NCBI RefSeq assembly: GCF_001043005.1 | Contig: NZ_JYKZ01000004.1 | Coordinates: forward strand, 186,001 to 250,000 | Direction of reading: 5' to 3' | Origin: Pseudomonas psychrophila | GTDB lineage: Bacteria > Pseudomonadota > Gammaproteobacteria > Pseudomonadales > Pseudomonadaceae | DNA length: 64,000 nucleotides | In this document: piece after piece, positions 35,800 to 44,536 of the stretch | Position numbering within the stretch: the first letter of the stretch is position 1 | How the letters are laid out: each line of letters begins with the position of its first letter | Translations under genes and position numbers: made by a program | The notes under the pieces: model-generated | Told to the model about the DNA's origin: nothing | Databases searched by the model: none | Seen by the model: only the letters and a program-made list of their open reading frames with translations

Positions 35800-37938
35800 A
35801 TGAGCGAAATCGTACACTTCATTGGCAGAGACGCGCTAAGTGCTCAGGAGAATTTGGAGCTATTCATCTTCCATGCCAAGACAAACTTTCCTTTCGTTAA
35901 CGTCGATTGGGAGAGTAACAGCTGGGACATCTCAACCTTTGTTATCGGCAGGGCTCAGGGTAAAAAGAAAAAAATCGCGCGTTTCAAATCAATGCGCGAC
36001 GAATCCAAAGGCAAATCAACAGTCCAAATCCCATTTGAAATAGACTTTCTTACCTTTGCAAAAGCTACGTTCAGCGAAGTAATGCGCCGTTTGCGACTGT
36101 CAGAGTTCTCTCGACACCTATATGCACTTCAAGCCATAGAGCAGGCATTAATTGACTCCAAATCCAGACCATGCATTACACAGCTGACTCCTTTTGTGCT
36201 CGACAAAGCAGCTGATTTGTTGAAAGCCAGATACGCGGACTCTTGGTCAGTAGCAAGGGTTCTCGAAAGAATTGTGACAGAAGTAGTCAATCCTGCACGC
36301 CTAACGCCAATTGTGTTGGAGTGGCGAAGCCCAATTCGATACAAGGCCCCAGTCAGAAATGACAGGGTTGCGACCAAGGAATCCGAAAAAGCAGTGGAAA
36401 GGCTTCCGTCACTTGAATCGATTTTTGCACTCGCTGAAATTCATCACACCAGCACCAATGTGTCAGATAGGTTGACAACCGCTTTTGTGTCTCTTGCCAT
36501 GTATGCGCCAAGCCGGTCATCTGAAATTTTGAGCCTTCCGGTAGACTGTATCCGCACCGCAGATACCAAAGAAGGCCCAATCATGGGCATCGCATGGGCT
36601 CCTGCCAAAGGCGCGGAGGCGATGACAAAATTTTCCGCCTCTGATGAATTTGAGACAGTGGTGAAAGAGACGGTCAAATACCTCACTAACCTTGGTGCAC
36701 CCGCCAGAAAAGCTGCGGCTTGGTATGCAAACAACCCCGACAAAATCTATCTTCCTCCTGGGGCAGAGCATCTGCGTGACCAGCCGATTACGTTGTATGA
36801 AGCCGCTACCATTTTGGGTAAGACGGCACCAATTAGCGGATGCCACGCTACCCGTTATGGCTTGGTAAAACGTGAGGATCGCACCACCAATAAGGAGCGT
36901 ATGGGGCCTAAGTCGCAGAAGGCCCATTGGGTAGCACTTTACGAGTTTGAATCGCTGAAAAGCTTCATTCTGGCGAAGCTCCCAGATGCTTTTCCAATCT
37001 TGGACGGACACACAGGGCTCAAGTGGCACGAAGCGCTATTCGTACTCCCCGAAAATATCCTTAGGCCCAACGCTGAGCCCTTGCTGCATGTACCCGCACC
37101 ACTATCGACATATCAATTCAATAATCAGCTAGGCGCAAATCCTGCCGGGGTTACTATTTTCAGCCGAAATGCCAAAGTGAATCCTGATGGCAGTCCTATC
37201 GCGATCAATACGCATGATTTCCGCCACCTGCTGAATACGCTAGCTCAAAGCAAAAACCTTAGTGAGTCGCTGATTGCTTTTTGGTCTGGACGCAAAAGTG
37301 TCAAGCAGAACGAATGGTATGACCATCTGCCTCAAGAGGCCTTTATCGAGGCCTATCTCAAGCTTGGGGCCAAGCAACGGCCACTGCACGTACACGGGCA
37401 CCTGGAAGCCAAGGTGAACTCAATGGCGATTGCTCACGGGCTCACACGAGAGCAGGCCCTACAATTGGAGCTGGGGGCGACTCATCGCACCCGTTACGGC
37501 ATTTGCCGCCATGATCACGCACTCACACCATGCCCTAAGGACAAGGACTGCGTGAGCTGCGGAGAGCACACGTTTGTGAAGGGCGACAAGCGCCATCACG
37601 ACGAAGCCGAGTTCCAATTCAAGCTCCATGAAAAAGCTGTCGCGGATGCTGAAGCGGCTGACGAACGTGGTGAGCCAGGCGCATCAAGGTGGCTGAAGCT
37701 TCACCAGCCTAAACTCGAACGGTGGCGGCTTGTTCTCACCAAGCTGAACGATCCAACAATTGCTGATGGAACGCTTATCACATTGCCCCCCCCTGAAAAC
37801 CCGCAGTCAAAGGCTGGGCTAGCTCAAGCCGTGAGAATCGTTAACCTAGACGCAAAAGTGCCGAAGAAACCTAAGGCGAAAGTCGATGACGATTTGGACG
37901 CCGACGAGAAGTTGCTACTAGACATGGGGTTTTTCTAA
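35800..37938 (+). CDS. Tyrosine recombinase/integrase 3 of the trio (large, zinc-finger tail)
   Basis: A 712-residue protein with a tyrosine-recombinase core in the middle: YAPSRSSEILSLPVDC (first Arg), NTHDFRHLLNTLAQ (H-x-x-R) and FWSGRKSVKQNEWYDHL with the tyrosine. The C-terminal 180 residues add a Cys/His cluster, YGICRHDHALTPCPKDKDC followed by VSCGEH, and a basic, proline-rich and then acidic end (DDDLDADEKLL). Large integrases with this YGxCxHD...PCxxxxxCxxC tail are typical for the third member of such trios. It starts immediately at the stop of gene 2 (TAAATG). Confidence 0.87.
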   Translation: MSEIVHFIGRDALSAQENLELFIFHAKTNFPFVNVDWESNSWDISTFVIGRAQGKKKKIARFKSMRDESKGKSTVQIPFEIDFLTFAKATFSEVMRRLRLSEFSRHLYALQAIEQALIDSKSRPCITQLTPFVLDKAADLLKARYADSWSVARVLERIVTEVVNPARLTPIVLEWRSPIRYKAPVRNDRVATKESEKAVERLPSLESIFALAEIHHTSTNVSDRLTTAFVSLAMYAPSRSSEILSLPVDCIRTADTKEGPIMGIAWAPAKGAEAMTKFSASDEFETVVKETVKYLTNLGAPARKAAAWYANNPDKIYLPPGAEHLRDQPITLYEAATILGKTAPISGCHATRYGLVKREDRTTNKERMGPKSQKAHWVALYEFESLKSFILAKLPDAFPILDGHTGLKWHEALFVLPENILRPNAEPLLHVPAPLSTYQFNNQLGANPAGVTIFSRNAKVNPDGSPIAINTHDFRHLLNTLAQSKNLSESLIAFWSGRKSVKQNEWYDHLPQEAFIEAYLKLGAKQRPLHVHGHLEAKVNSMAIAHGLTREQALQLELGATHRTRYGICRHDHALTPCPKDKDCVSCGEHTFVKGDKRHHDEAEFQFKLHEKAVADAEAADERGEPGASRWLKLHQPKLERWRLVLTKLNDPTIADGTLITLPPPENPQSKAGLAQAVRIVNLDAKVPKKPKAKVDDDLDADEKLLLDMGFF

Positions 37939-38352
37939 ATGGGCGCGCCAAAGCTAAACGATACCGGAATCGAAAAGGCAGTCCGCCTGCTGGATGGCTG
38001 GGCCGGAAAACTGACTTGGGATCGCTACCTCGCCATGCTAGAGGTCGAGATTGGGCACAAGTACACCAAGGCGGCAATGCTCCGGCGCCCACGCATCAAA
38101 TCGGCCTGGGATCACGCTAAGGAGCATGCAAAGGATGACAACGGAGTAAGCGTTTCTCGAAGAGCAGTTGAGACAGATAAGGCTTTGGAGCGCGTCAAGC
38201 TCCTAGAGGCACGGGTCGAACGCTTAACTCGTGAAAACAACGCTCTCTTGGAGCAATTTGTGCGGTGGAGCCACAACGCAGTACGGGGAGGCCTCACCCT
38301 GGATGACCTCGACCGGCCTCTGCCATATGCCAAGCCAAAAGAAATCCGGTAG
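37939..38352 (+). CDS. Small coiled-coil accessory protein of the recombinase operon (GmtX/TnpC-like)
   Basis: A 137-residue protein. The N-terminal half looks like a helical DNA-binding module (GKLTWDRYLAMLEVEIGHKY, AAMLRRPRIKSAW). The second half is a coiled coil (LERVKLLEARVERLTRENNA) followed by LLEQFVRWSHNAVRGGLT and a DLDRPLP motif. Similar small proteins close recombinase trios and Tn554-type operons; TnpC of Tn554 affects the orientation and efficiency of transposition. The ATG follows the previous TAA without a gap, so all four genes are translationally coupled. Confidence 0.75.
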   Translation: MGAPKLNDTGIEKAVRLLDGWAGKLTWDRYLAMLEVEIGHKYTKAAMLRRPRIKSAWDHAKEHAKDDNGVSVSRRAVETDKALERVKLLEARVERLTRENNALLEQFVRWSHNAVRGGLTLDDLDRPLPYAKPKEIR

Positions 38353-38969
38353 CCTCGTGGACGGGAAGGTGTGTTCGCCAGTGAGTCTGCACCGGATGCC
38401 ACTATCTTGCTGCGATTTCGCCGCTTGCTAGAAACCCATCAGCTAACGCGAGTACTGCTTGAAAGTAAGCGTCTGGCCAAGTCATCTAGGTATGACGGCC
38501 AGCCTAAGTCTCTTTGACGCCTGGCGGTGATGTCGACCGCCCACTTCTAGAAACAGGACTGTGAGCCCTGTAGTCCCCCCATTTGGGCACATAACGGGCC
38601 AAAGGGGACTTAACGCTCCGCATCGGGGGCATTACTCCATAGTTTCGGGCTTCAGGATGCTGTGGGAAACAACTATGTAGAGGTGCTCCTCGGTGCGCCA
38701 ACTGATAATCCTGTTCTGTCCAAACGGATGCAGCTCTACCTAAAGTGCTTAGCCATCTAGGCGTTTCGATTGGGATGTGCGATAAACGCGGCACAGCGAC
38801 TGGCCACTGTATCGATAGCCATAGCAGTCACCCGTCTTACCTCCCAAGCATAGACCGTAAGCGAGAGATAGGCTTGCTGACCTGGAAGTTTGTCGCGGTG
38901 CTGGGAAGCGTTCGCCGCAGCATTTAGGGCGCTTATGACTATTTTTGGACAGCTGAGTTACGGTTAAGC
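38353..38969. other. Gap with IS debris
   Basis: 617 bases without an intact gene. It contains the IS5-family fragment listed separately (38368-38480). The rest (38481-38969), including a minus-strand frame at 38504-38794, shows no protein signature that I recognise. Confidence 0.6.
38368..38480 (+). mobile_element. IS5-family transposase fragment
   Basis: The plus strand from 38371 translates to VFASESAPDATILLRFRRLL and then ETHQLTRVLLE, the conserved early part of IS5-family transposases (ESxPDxTTLLxFRRLLExHxLT). Nothing before or after continues the protein, so this is a 110-base relic. Confidence 0.75.
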
Positions 38970-39644
38970 ATGAAAACTACAATAGACGATCAAATTTCAC
39001 CGCTTCAGGAGCTCAGAATCCTTCTCTGTTTGATCCGTCATGCAGACGCAAAAGGAAGCGTAGATTTCAACAACCCCGACGTCACGGCCACCCTTAGTAG
39101 CCTGGTGAGGAACTGGAACGCCGCGGATTATCTGCTCTATAAGCTCGATGAGGCTGGTGTGATCGATTATTCCGAAATCGGTGAGGACGGCTTCAAGCCA
39201 ATCATTCTTTGCTTCGTCAACGATGACACGCATCAGTACGTAGCCGGGTTGGCTGAGAAAACTGAGTCGGACTACGTTGACTTAGACAAGCGCATCACCG
39301 ATATCCTTACCTTCAATCCCAGCGCGCTGACTAATCGAATCACCGACACTAAGCGTCAGATTGAAGATGTCAAAAAACTCGTGGCATCAAACGACCTCCT
39401 CAAGCCTATGGCGGGCCCTTTACGCGAGATCCAGAGCCACTTCGACAGCATCAGCATCGTGTCCGAAGGCTACGAGCACATCTACAAAAACATCATTCGC
39501 CCTGTTCAAGATGAAGGTAAGTCTGGCGTCAGGGCCACGGTGAGATGGGCCATTTTCAGCATTCTAATTTCGACAGCGATCTCGCTGGCAATCAGTAACT
39601 GGTCATTCCTGAAAGATGGATTAGGGACGTACTTTTCCGCTTGA
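38970..39644 (+). CDS. Unknown protein with C-terminal membrane helix
   Basis: A 224-residue protein of no recognised family. The first 70 residues (LQELRILLCLIRHADAKGS, YLLYKLDEAGVIDYSEIG) look like a winged-helix-type domain. The middle (105-180) is helical and may form a coiled coil, and one hydrophobic helix lies at about 192-211, leaving a short tail. It could be tail-anchored in the inner membrane. The position before the Septu-like pair suggests a defence-associated sensor or effector, but 438 bases of relic DNA lie between. The ribosome-binding site is weak. Confidence 0.65.
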   Translation: MKTTIDDQISPLQELRILLCLIRHADAKGSVDFNNPDVTATLSSLVRNWNAADYLLYKLDEAGVIDYSEIGEDGFKPIILCFVNDDTHQYVAGLAEKTESDYVDLDKRITDILTFNPSALTNRITDTKRQIEDVKKLVASNDLLKPMAGPLREIQSHFDSISIVSEGYEHIYKNIIRPVQDEGKSGVRATVRWAIFSILISTAISLAISNWSFLKDGLGTYFSA

Positions 39645-40082
39645 CGACTAGCGCCTGCGGTATCAAGTACGAATCATGCCGAACGTGGGTATAAAGCTTT
39701 CCGACTTAGTCGGAGCCTGAGTAGCTGCCGCATGGGTGGCCCTGATCCAAGCGAGGGGTGTTCCGACACTAGCCCTAGAACTCAACGGCCAGTTTGAAAT
39801 CCTGCATTTAGGTCATGACCTTGGAAAGCCAAAGCTCTTCAAGAAAACCATCGAACAGCAATTGACCAAGTAGTACAGCATCAGCCAAAGGCCATGCCCC
39901 CGCATGGTTTTCGTCGTATATGAAAAGACAACACCCTTGATTTACGCTGCGTCCACATGAAGTTGTATCTTGCGTCAAATTTGCCCTCTCTATCCAGGGA
40001 GAATTATAAGTTCATAGCCTGATGCGTGGATGCTCTCGCATAAATCAACAGACTCTTGGCAAACTTGGTTGCGAAAGCTTGA
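39645..40082. other. Gap with a coding-like relic
   Basis: 438 bases. The plus strand at about 39736-39873 reads ALIQARGVPTLALELNGQFE, ILHLGHDLGKPKLF and KKTIEQQLTK, then a stop; it looks like the C-terminus of a protein that lost its start, since an in-frame TGA precedes it at about 39718. I cannot name the family. The remainder is AT-rich and probably contains the promoter of the ATPase gene. Confidence 0.4.
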
Positions 40083-41798
40083 ATGCCAATTCAAATCAAT
40101 GGATTGCCACTGGCCCTGAACGGACTCTCAATCGTTATGCCTATCAGTATCTACCCACCTTCGAGCAGAAACCTCAAAAGCATAGACACCCAATTTGCTC
40201 TCCAGCAGGACGATTGGAACGACTACAGTTACAAAACCCTCTACCACCTTTACTACCGCCCGAGCGCCAGTAAACCGGACAAAGTTAAATACATCGGCGG
40301 TGTGAAAATTCTCAAGCGAGACCAAGAAACAGGCCCCCAGCTCATTCAGAAGCCTTTTTCCCGTCTTGGTCACGGATGGGTGTCAGTAGGCACATCACTT
40401 GATTATTACAAACGGCTGAATGAGCTACCAATCAAGCACCGCGAGAAGATCATGTCTGCCTTGCAGGACGCTGTGGCGATCCCAGATCTGATCGAGGAGT
40501 TCCAGAATGAAACGGGATGGAAGACGTCGATCTTTCGAAACACGTCCAACTGGAATAAGTTTCTCTCCGACGCCCGTGTTCTCTACGAGGGGAATTTCAG
40601 CGCCCTGGTTGGAATGGAGGATTTTTCATTTCGCCCGAAAGGGGCCACAGAGTCCATTGATTTCAACTTTGAAGCCCCCGTCCCACCTGACTACGGTGGT
40701 TCATATCGAAAAATCGGGCCTAGTCGCACTAAGGTACTGCTGCCAGAGCGCATTGTTGTATTGGTCGGACGCAATGGATCAGGCAAGAGCACTATCCTTT
40801 CGAGGCTAGCTCACCTGGCCTACGCCTCTCCTCAAGAACGGAATAAGAAAGAACTTTTAGCAATGGGTGAGATTACGCCAGCGAGTATTGGTTTCATGCG
40901 AGTGGTCACCATATCCTACAGCGCGTTTGATAGCTTCGTCGTACCCGGACTTGCCGAAAAGGACTTGAAGCAGATCATTGAGGACATCGACAACGGTGAC
41001 AGCCGCTTCGTGTTCTGCGGGCTTCGAGACATCGTTCGAGAGGTGAGTAAAGACTTGGCAAGAGCTGAGAGTAAGCCAGAAAGTGCCCGATCAAGTGTAT
41101 CGATGGATCGCCGGAGTTCCACTGAGCTTAAGCCTATTGACGCCCTTGCAGATGAATTCATCAAACTCCTAAAGGCCATCAGAGAGAACAAGGATGAAAA
41201 CCTGTTCAAAGCAGCAATTGAGCCGCTAATGACAGATCCGTCATTCCGGGATTTCACCGTTGAACTTGATGCGCTTCTAAGCAGTACCCGACTGGCGCGC
41301 AAATACTTCATGCAATGGAGTACCGGCCACAAAATCGCGTTGCACGTAATCGCATCCTTGGTAGCTCATACACGCCCACAATCACTTGTACTCTTTGACG
41401 AACCGGAAACGCACCTACATCCACCATTGATGGCGGCTCTGATGCATTCCGTACGTTTGATCTTGACCGAGGTGAACGCGTATTGCGTGGTTGCAACGCA
41501 TTCGCCTGTTCTTCTGCAAGAGACACTGGCCCGCCATGTCCGCTACGTCGAACGAAATGGTTCGACTCTAACGATTACTCCACCGACGCTCGAAACTTAC
41601 GGGGAGAACATCGGCATCCTGACATACGACAGCTTCGGCCTGACGGCGGCCAGCACTGACTATCATGCTGCCCTAGATCTGCTGGCTGCGGAGTACGATA
41701 CACTTAAAGAGATCGACACCATATTTGAGTTCGGGCTCAGCGCTCAGGCTCGTGCCTATGTGTTGTCCAAGATGGCGAAACGCAGGTTGGCACGATGA
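40083..41798 (+). CDS. ptuA: Septu-like AAA/ABC-type ATPase (PtuA-like)
   Basis: A 571-residue ATPase of the overcoming-lysogenisation/PtuA type. Walker A is GRNGSGKS at 229-236, a degenerate ABC signature WSTGHK at 412-417, Walker B with DEPETH at 439-444 and the H-loop ATHSP at 471-475. With the overlapping HNH gene it forms a Septu-like anti-phage pair in which the ATPase controls the nuclease. An N-terminal extension of about 220 residues before the Walker motif (KTLYHLYYRP, SRLGHGWVSVGTSLDYYKRL) is longer than in typical PtuA. The start may also be the ATG at 40137. Confidence 0.82.
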   Translation: MPIQINGLPLALNGLSIVMPISIYPPSSRNLKSIDTQFALQQDDWNDYSYKTLYHLYYRPSASKPDKVKYIGGVKILKRDQETGPQLIQKPFSRLGHGWVSVGTSLDYYKRLNELPIKHREKIMSALQDAVAIPDLIEEFQNETGWKTSIFRNTSNWNKFLSDARVLYEGNFSALVGMEDFSFRPKGATESIDFNFEAPVPPDYGGSYRKIGPSRTKVLLPERIVVLVGRNGSGKSTILSRLAHLAYASPQERNKKELLAMGEITPASIGFMRVVTISYSAFDSFVVPGLAEKDLKQIIEDIDNGDSRFVFCGLRDIVREVSKDLARAESKPESARSSVSMDRRSSTELKPIDALADEFIKLLKAIRENKDENLFKAAIEPLMTDPSFRDFTVELDALLSSTRLARKYFMQWSTGHKIALHVIASLVAHTRPQSLVLFDEPETHLHPPLMAALMHSVRLILTEVNAYCVVATHSPVLLQETLARHVRYVERNGSTLTITPPTLETYGENIGILTYDSFGLTAASTDYHAALDLLAAEYDTLKEIDTIFEFGLSAQARAYVLSKMAKRRLAR

Positions 41799-42688
41799 GA
41801 AACCTTCCCCTCCCTCATCGCGAAACCTCCAGGGCAGATCTGATTGCATCCATCCGCCAGTACAACTATCGCGGCCCGCAAGGGCATGCGCTGTCTGAAA
41901 TCGAAATATCAGACCTGCTTGCCCTGTACGACCAATACGATCAAGACAGGGGGGCAGCGAGCCAGTTGCTCAAAGGCTCCAACTTCCCTCAAACACTGAT
42001 TGACGCACTGGACGCGGCCTATGAGAAAACCTACGAGACTCGATCGCTATATCCGCTGCGCGAACGACTCTTCAAGGGAATAGGCTTATGCCCTATCTGT
42101 GGAATTGATCCGGTCGCCGAGCTCGATCACTTTCTCCCTCGCTCTCATTTCGCACCGCTCGCGATCTATGCTCGAAACCTCGTACCGAGTTGCCACGACT
42201 GCAACCACATCAAACTCGCCGGTTTCGGGGGGCAAAACGAAGAAGAGCTGGCATTTGTCCACGCCTATTTTGACGCACTGCCTGACATCCAGTTTCTGGA
42301 GGCGCAAATAGACATCTCTGAAGGTGGGCTGGTTGCAACGTTCCAAGTGATACCAGAGGTTGCACTGGATGAAGGCATCAGTGGTCGCCTTTCTAACCAA
42401 ATGATTACGTTGAAGCTCAACGAACGTTATGAAAAAGAATTGAACAACTACGTGATGTCCCACGCGACGGCGATTCACCTTGAACACGCCAGAAAGGGTG
42501 AACGCGGCGTTAGGAAATTTCTTCGCAACCAGGGAGCAATTGAGGCTGAAAACCTCTACACCAATCACTGGCGACCTACCTTGTTGAGAGCGCTGGCAAA
42601 CCACGACGAGTTCGTCGGCGAAGGTTTCGTGGAGATATTCAAGGTACCTCAGCGAATTCTAGATGAGCTCTTGGACGATTCTGACTGA
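41795..42688 (+). CDS. ptuB: HNH endonuclease (PtuB-like)
   Basis: A 297-residue HNH nuclease. The zinc-supported beta-beta-alpha-metal site is complete: C99 and C102 (CPIC), H112 in ELDHFLPRS, N128 in RNLVPS, and C133, C136 and H138 in CHDCNHIK. The gene overlaps the ATPase gene by four bases (ATGA), so the two proteins are made together. In Septu, PtuB is the effector that cuts DNA on infection and PtuA is the regulating ATPase. No reverse transcriptase is nearby, so this is not the Ec78-type retron form. The family call is strong; the anti-phage role is inferred from it. Confidence 0.85.
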   Translation: MRNLPLPHRETSRADLIASIRQYNYRGPQGHALSEIEISDLLALYDQYDQDRGAASQLLKGSNFPQTLIDALDAAYEKTYETRSLYPLRERLFKGIGLCPICGIDPVAELDHFLPRSHFAPLAIYARNLVPSCHDCNHIKLAGFGGQNEEELAFVHAYFDALPDIQFLEAQIDISEGGLVATFQVIPEVALDEGISGRLSNQMITLKLNERYEKELNNYVMSHATAIHLEHARKGERGVRKFLRNQGAIEAENLYTNHWRPTLLRALANHDEFVGEGFVEIFKVPQRILDELLDDSD

Positions 42689-42689
42689 G

Positions 42690-43295
42690 TCGCCAAGATC
42701 TGGAGCGCAAAGCTGAGAGCGTCCCGCGGACTCTCCGATTCAATTGCCCGCTGCGTTGGCAGGCGAGCAAAAACGCACTTCAAGTAGGCAAAGGGATCAT
42801 GCCCATTGAGCTTGGCCGACTGGATCAGGCTCATCAACGCAGCAGCGCGTTTGCCACTGCGTTACGACCCTGCGAAGAGCCAATTTTTTCTTCCCAGAAC
42901 CCAGGGACGAATTTGCTGCTCGATATAGTTGTTGTCTATCAAGAGGCTGGTTGGCCAGCCAGATCGCATCGATGCGGATCATGGAGCAAGTCCACGGAAA
43001 AAGCGGGCGCATCCCTCGATATCTGAAAACGGCCATTTCACCGTGATAGTTTGCTCGCCAAATGGCGGTCAATGATCACTGACGATTCAGTTGCTGGTTT
43101 TGGGGCGACCTTTATCGGTACGAACGCTGGCAGCGTTGCGGACGGTTGATCTCGATAAAGCGGCAGCCACTTACGAATCACGTTGGTATTGATGCCGTGA
43201 CTGATGGCAACGCTGGAAATGGATACGCCGGGTTGCAGGCATTCCTGAACAACCTAGGCTTTGAACGACTTGGGGTAAAAGCTTCGTTGGCGCAT
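42690..43295 (-). mobile_element. Degenerate IS66-family element
   Basis: Read on the minus strand from 43295: tnpA starts MRQRSFYPKSFKA but has an in-frame TAG right after, continues QECLQPGVSISSVAISHGIN and NVIRKWLPLYRDQPSA, shifts frame, and ends WPFSDIEGCARFFRGLAP. The tnpB start MIRIDAIWLANQ overlaps it as in intact IS66 elements, but after about 12 codons it is fused to the 3' end of tnpC (RPWVLGRKNWLFAGS, SLIQSAKLNGHDPFAYLK). Roughly 2 kb of tnpB/tnpC is deleted. The element cannot transpose. Confidence 0.85.
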
Positions 43296-43518
43296 TTAAG
43301 GACTATCGCGTCCGCTTAAAAATAGACGGACAACATCGCCCTTAATTTGAGAGTTCGGAAGGTGTGTTTGCCGCTCCCTTACTGTGCAGGCAGGGAGCAA
43401 CTGTCTCTAGAGCAAAGGTACTGCTGAAGGTAATTCCCTTCAGCTCATGAAACCAAGCGGTGAGATACGTCCCTAATGATAAGAGTTAACGATGTTAGGG
43501 TTCTAGGTCACTCATCAG
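43296..43518. other. Non-coding gap
   Basis: 223 bases between the IS66 relic and the minus-strand hypothetical gene; it may include the IS66 end. No gene is seen. Confidence 0.4.
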
Positions 43519-44169
43519 CTACTCACCCTCAAGCCAGGAAGCTAGTTTTTCTACCTCTTCGATCGCCTTTTCTAGTGCCTCCCGTGTCACATGGACAGAT
43601 GGTTCAATCATCCAGCTACCTCCTAAGCGCTCCATTAGCTCTCTTTCGTACTCACTCACAAAAATAGGGCTTGGGTGCTTTTGCAGCGCTTTTAGGGTGT
43701 GGTTAGCCCGAGTGTAGGTTATGCAACTGACGTGCTGGCTAGCGTTCCTAGCCAATACAATTTGCTCCAATATAGAGAAATCTACGGGGCATTGGCTCCA
43801 GTCAACACCGTGCTGCGCGAAGCAGGTACGGTAACCACGAATGAAGCCTTTGCCGAACACATCTTGGCCAACCTCTTTTACGCAATTCAGACCAGCATTC
43901 TTTTCGTGAGTAACGAAAAAAATTTTCAAGGTCTCAGACAACATGGATATGGCGGTTTGACCAATTATCTCTAACCCAGTCTGCGCGCGAAGCCATTCAT
44001 CTGTGAATGCAGGTTCACCAGTTGCCGCGTCTGGATCGAAGCCTTGTTCCTCGAATGGCTCCTCTCCTGCCTCTATTTTTCGCATCGTTTCCACAAACGG
44101 GACTGAGGCCTCATCAAAAAAGTGCGTTATGAACGCAGTGCGCTGTTTCAGGAAAAAACCAACATCCAT
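43519..44169 (-). CDS. Unknown protein of the MDVGFFLKxRTAF type
   Basis: A 216-residue soluble helical protein. The N-terminus MDVGFFLKQRTAFITHFFDE resembles a family of hypothetical proteins scattered in proteobacterial genomes, which is why I prefer the ATG at 44167-44169 (GGGGGG upstream) to the GTG-started longer frame reaching 44367. A central FGKGFIRGYRTCFAQ and VLARNASQHV (R-x5-H-like) could be a HEPN-type RNase-like or HEPN-derived helical pair, but this is a guess. It is divergent from the DUF4297 gene; no toxin partner is obvious. Confidence 0.65.
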   Translation of the reverse strand: MDVGFFLKQRTAFITHFFDEASVPFVETMRKIEAGEEPFEEQGFDPDAATGEPAFTDEWLRAQTGLEIIGQTAISMLSETLKIFFVTHEKNAGLNCVKEVGQDVFGKGFIRGYRTCFAQHGVDWSQCPVDFSILEQIVLARNASQHVSCITYTRANHTLKALQKHPSPIFVSEYERELMERLGGSWMIEPSVHVTREALEKAIEEVEKLASWLEGE

Positions 44170-44536
44170 ACTTTGCCCCCCGTGCAGGTTAAACTTAACA
44201 AACTTTAGGTTAGCCCATTGCCTCCCCATGACGCGCACCACTGCCGGCGCTTTTCCTCTGAAGGTCTCGTCTAAAATGCAAGACTCAGAAGTAGGTAATC
44301 TTTGAGTTTTCTCCGGTGAGCAATCAGTAGCAGTGAAATGGCCAATTTCTGATCCTAAAAGATGCACACGATTCCCCTGTGAGCTCGTATAGTGATCCGC
44401 AGCAGAGATGGCCGGCCAATTGCCATTAGTGTTAGCGTTAGATAATTTACAGGCTCGGCCCCCCCTCTCGCCTCTTCTACAGAAGCTTGAGCGGTCGTCC
44501 GAATTTTAGCCAAATTTCTTGCGATACAAGGACGTC
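44170..44536. other. Divergent intergenic region
   Basis: 367 bases between the minus-strand unknown gene and the DUF4297 gene. It contains an in-frame extension of the former from a GTG at 44367 that I judge untranslated. No repeats or promoters stand out, apart from the short palindrome TGGCCGGCCA near 44412. Confidence 0.4.

Noticed and set aside
38504..38794. A 96-codon minus-strand frame in the gap after the recombinase operon
   Set aside because: Low-complexity R/S/P-rich translation, no ribosome-binding site, surrounded by IS debris.
40083..42688. Retron of the Ec78 type
   Set aside because: ptuAB-like genes are present, but there is no reverse transcriptase gene or msr-msd-like region nearby.
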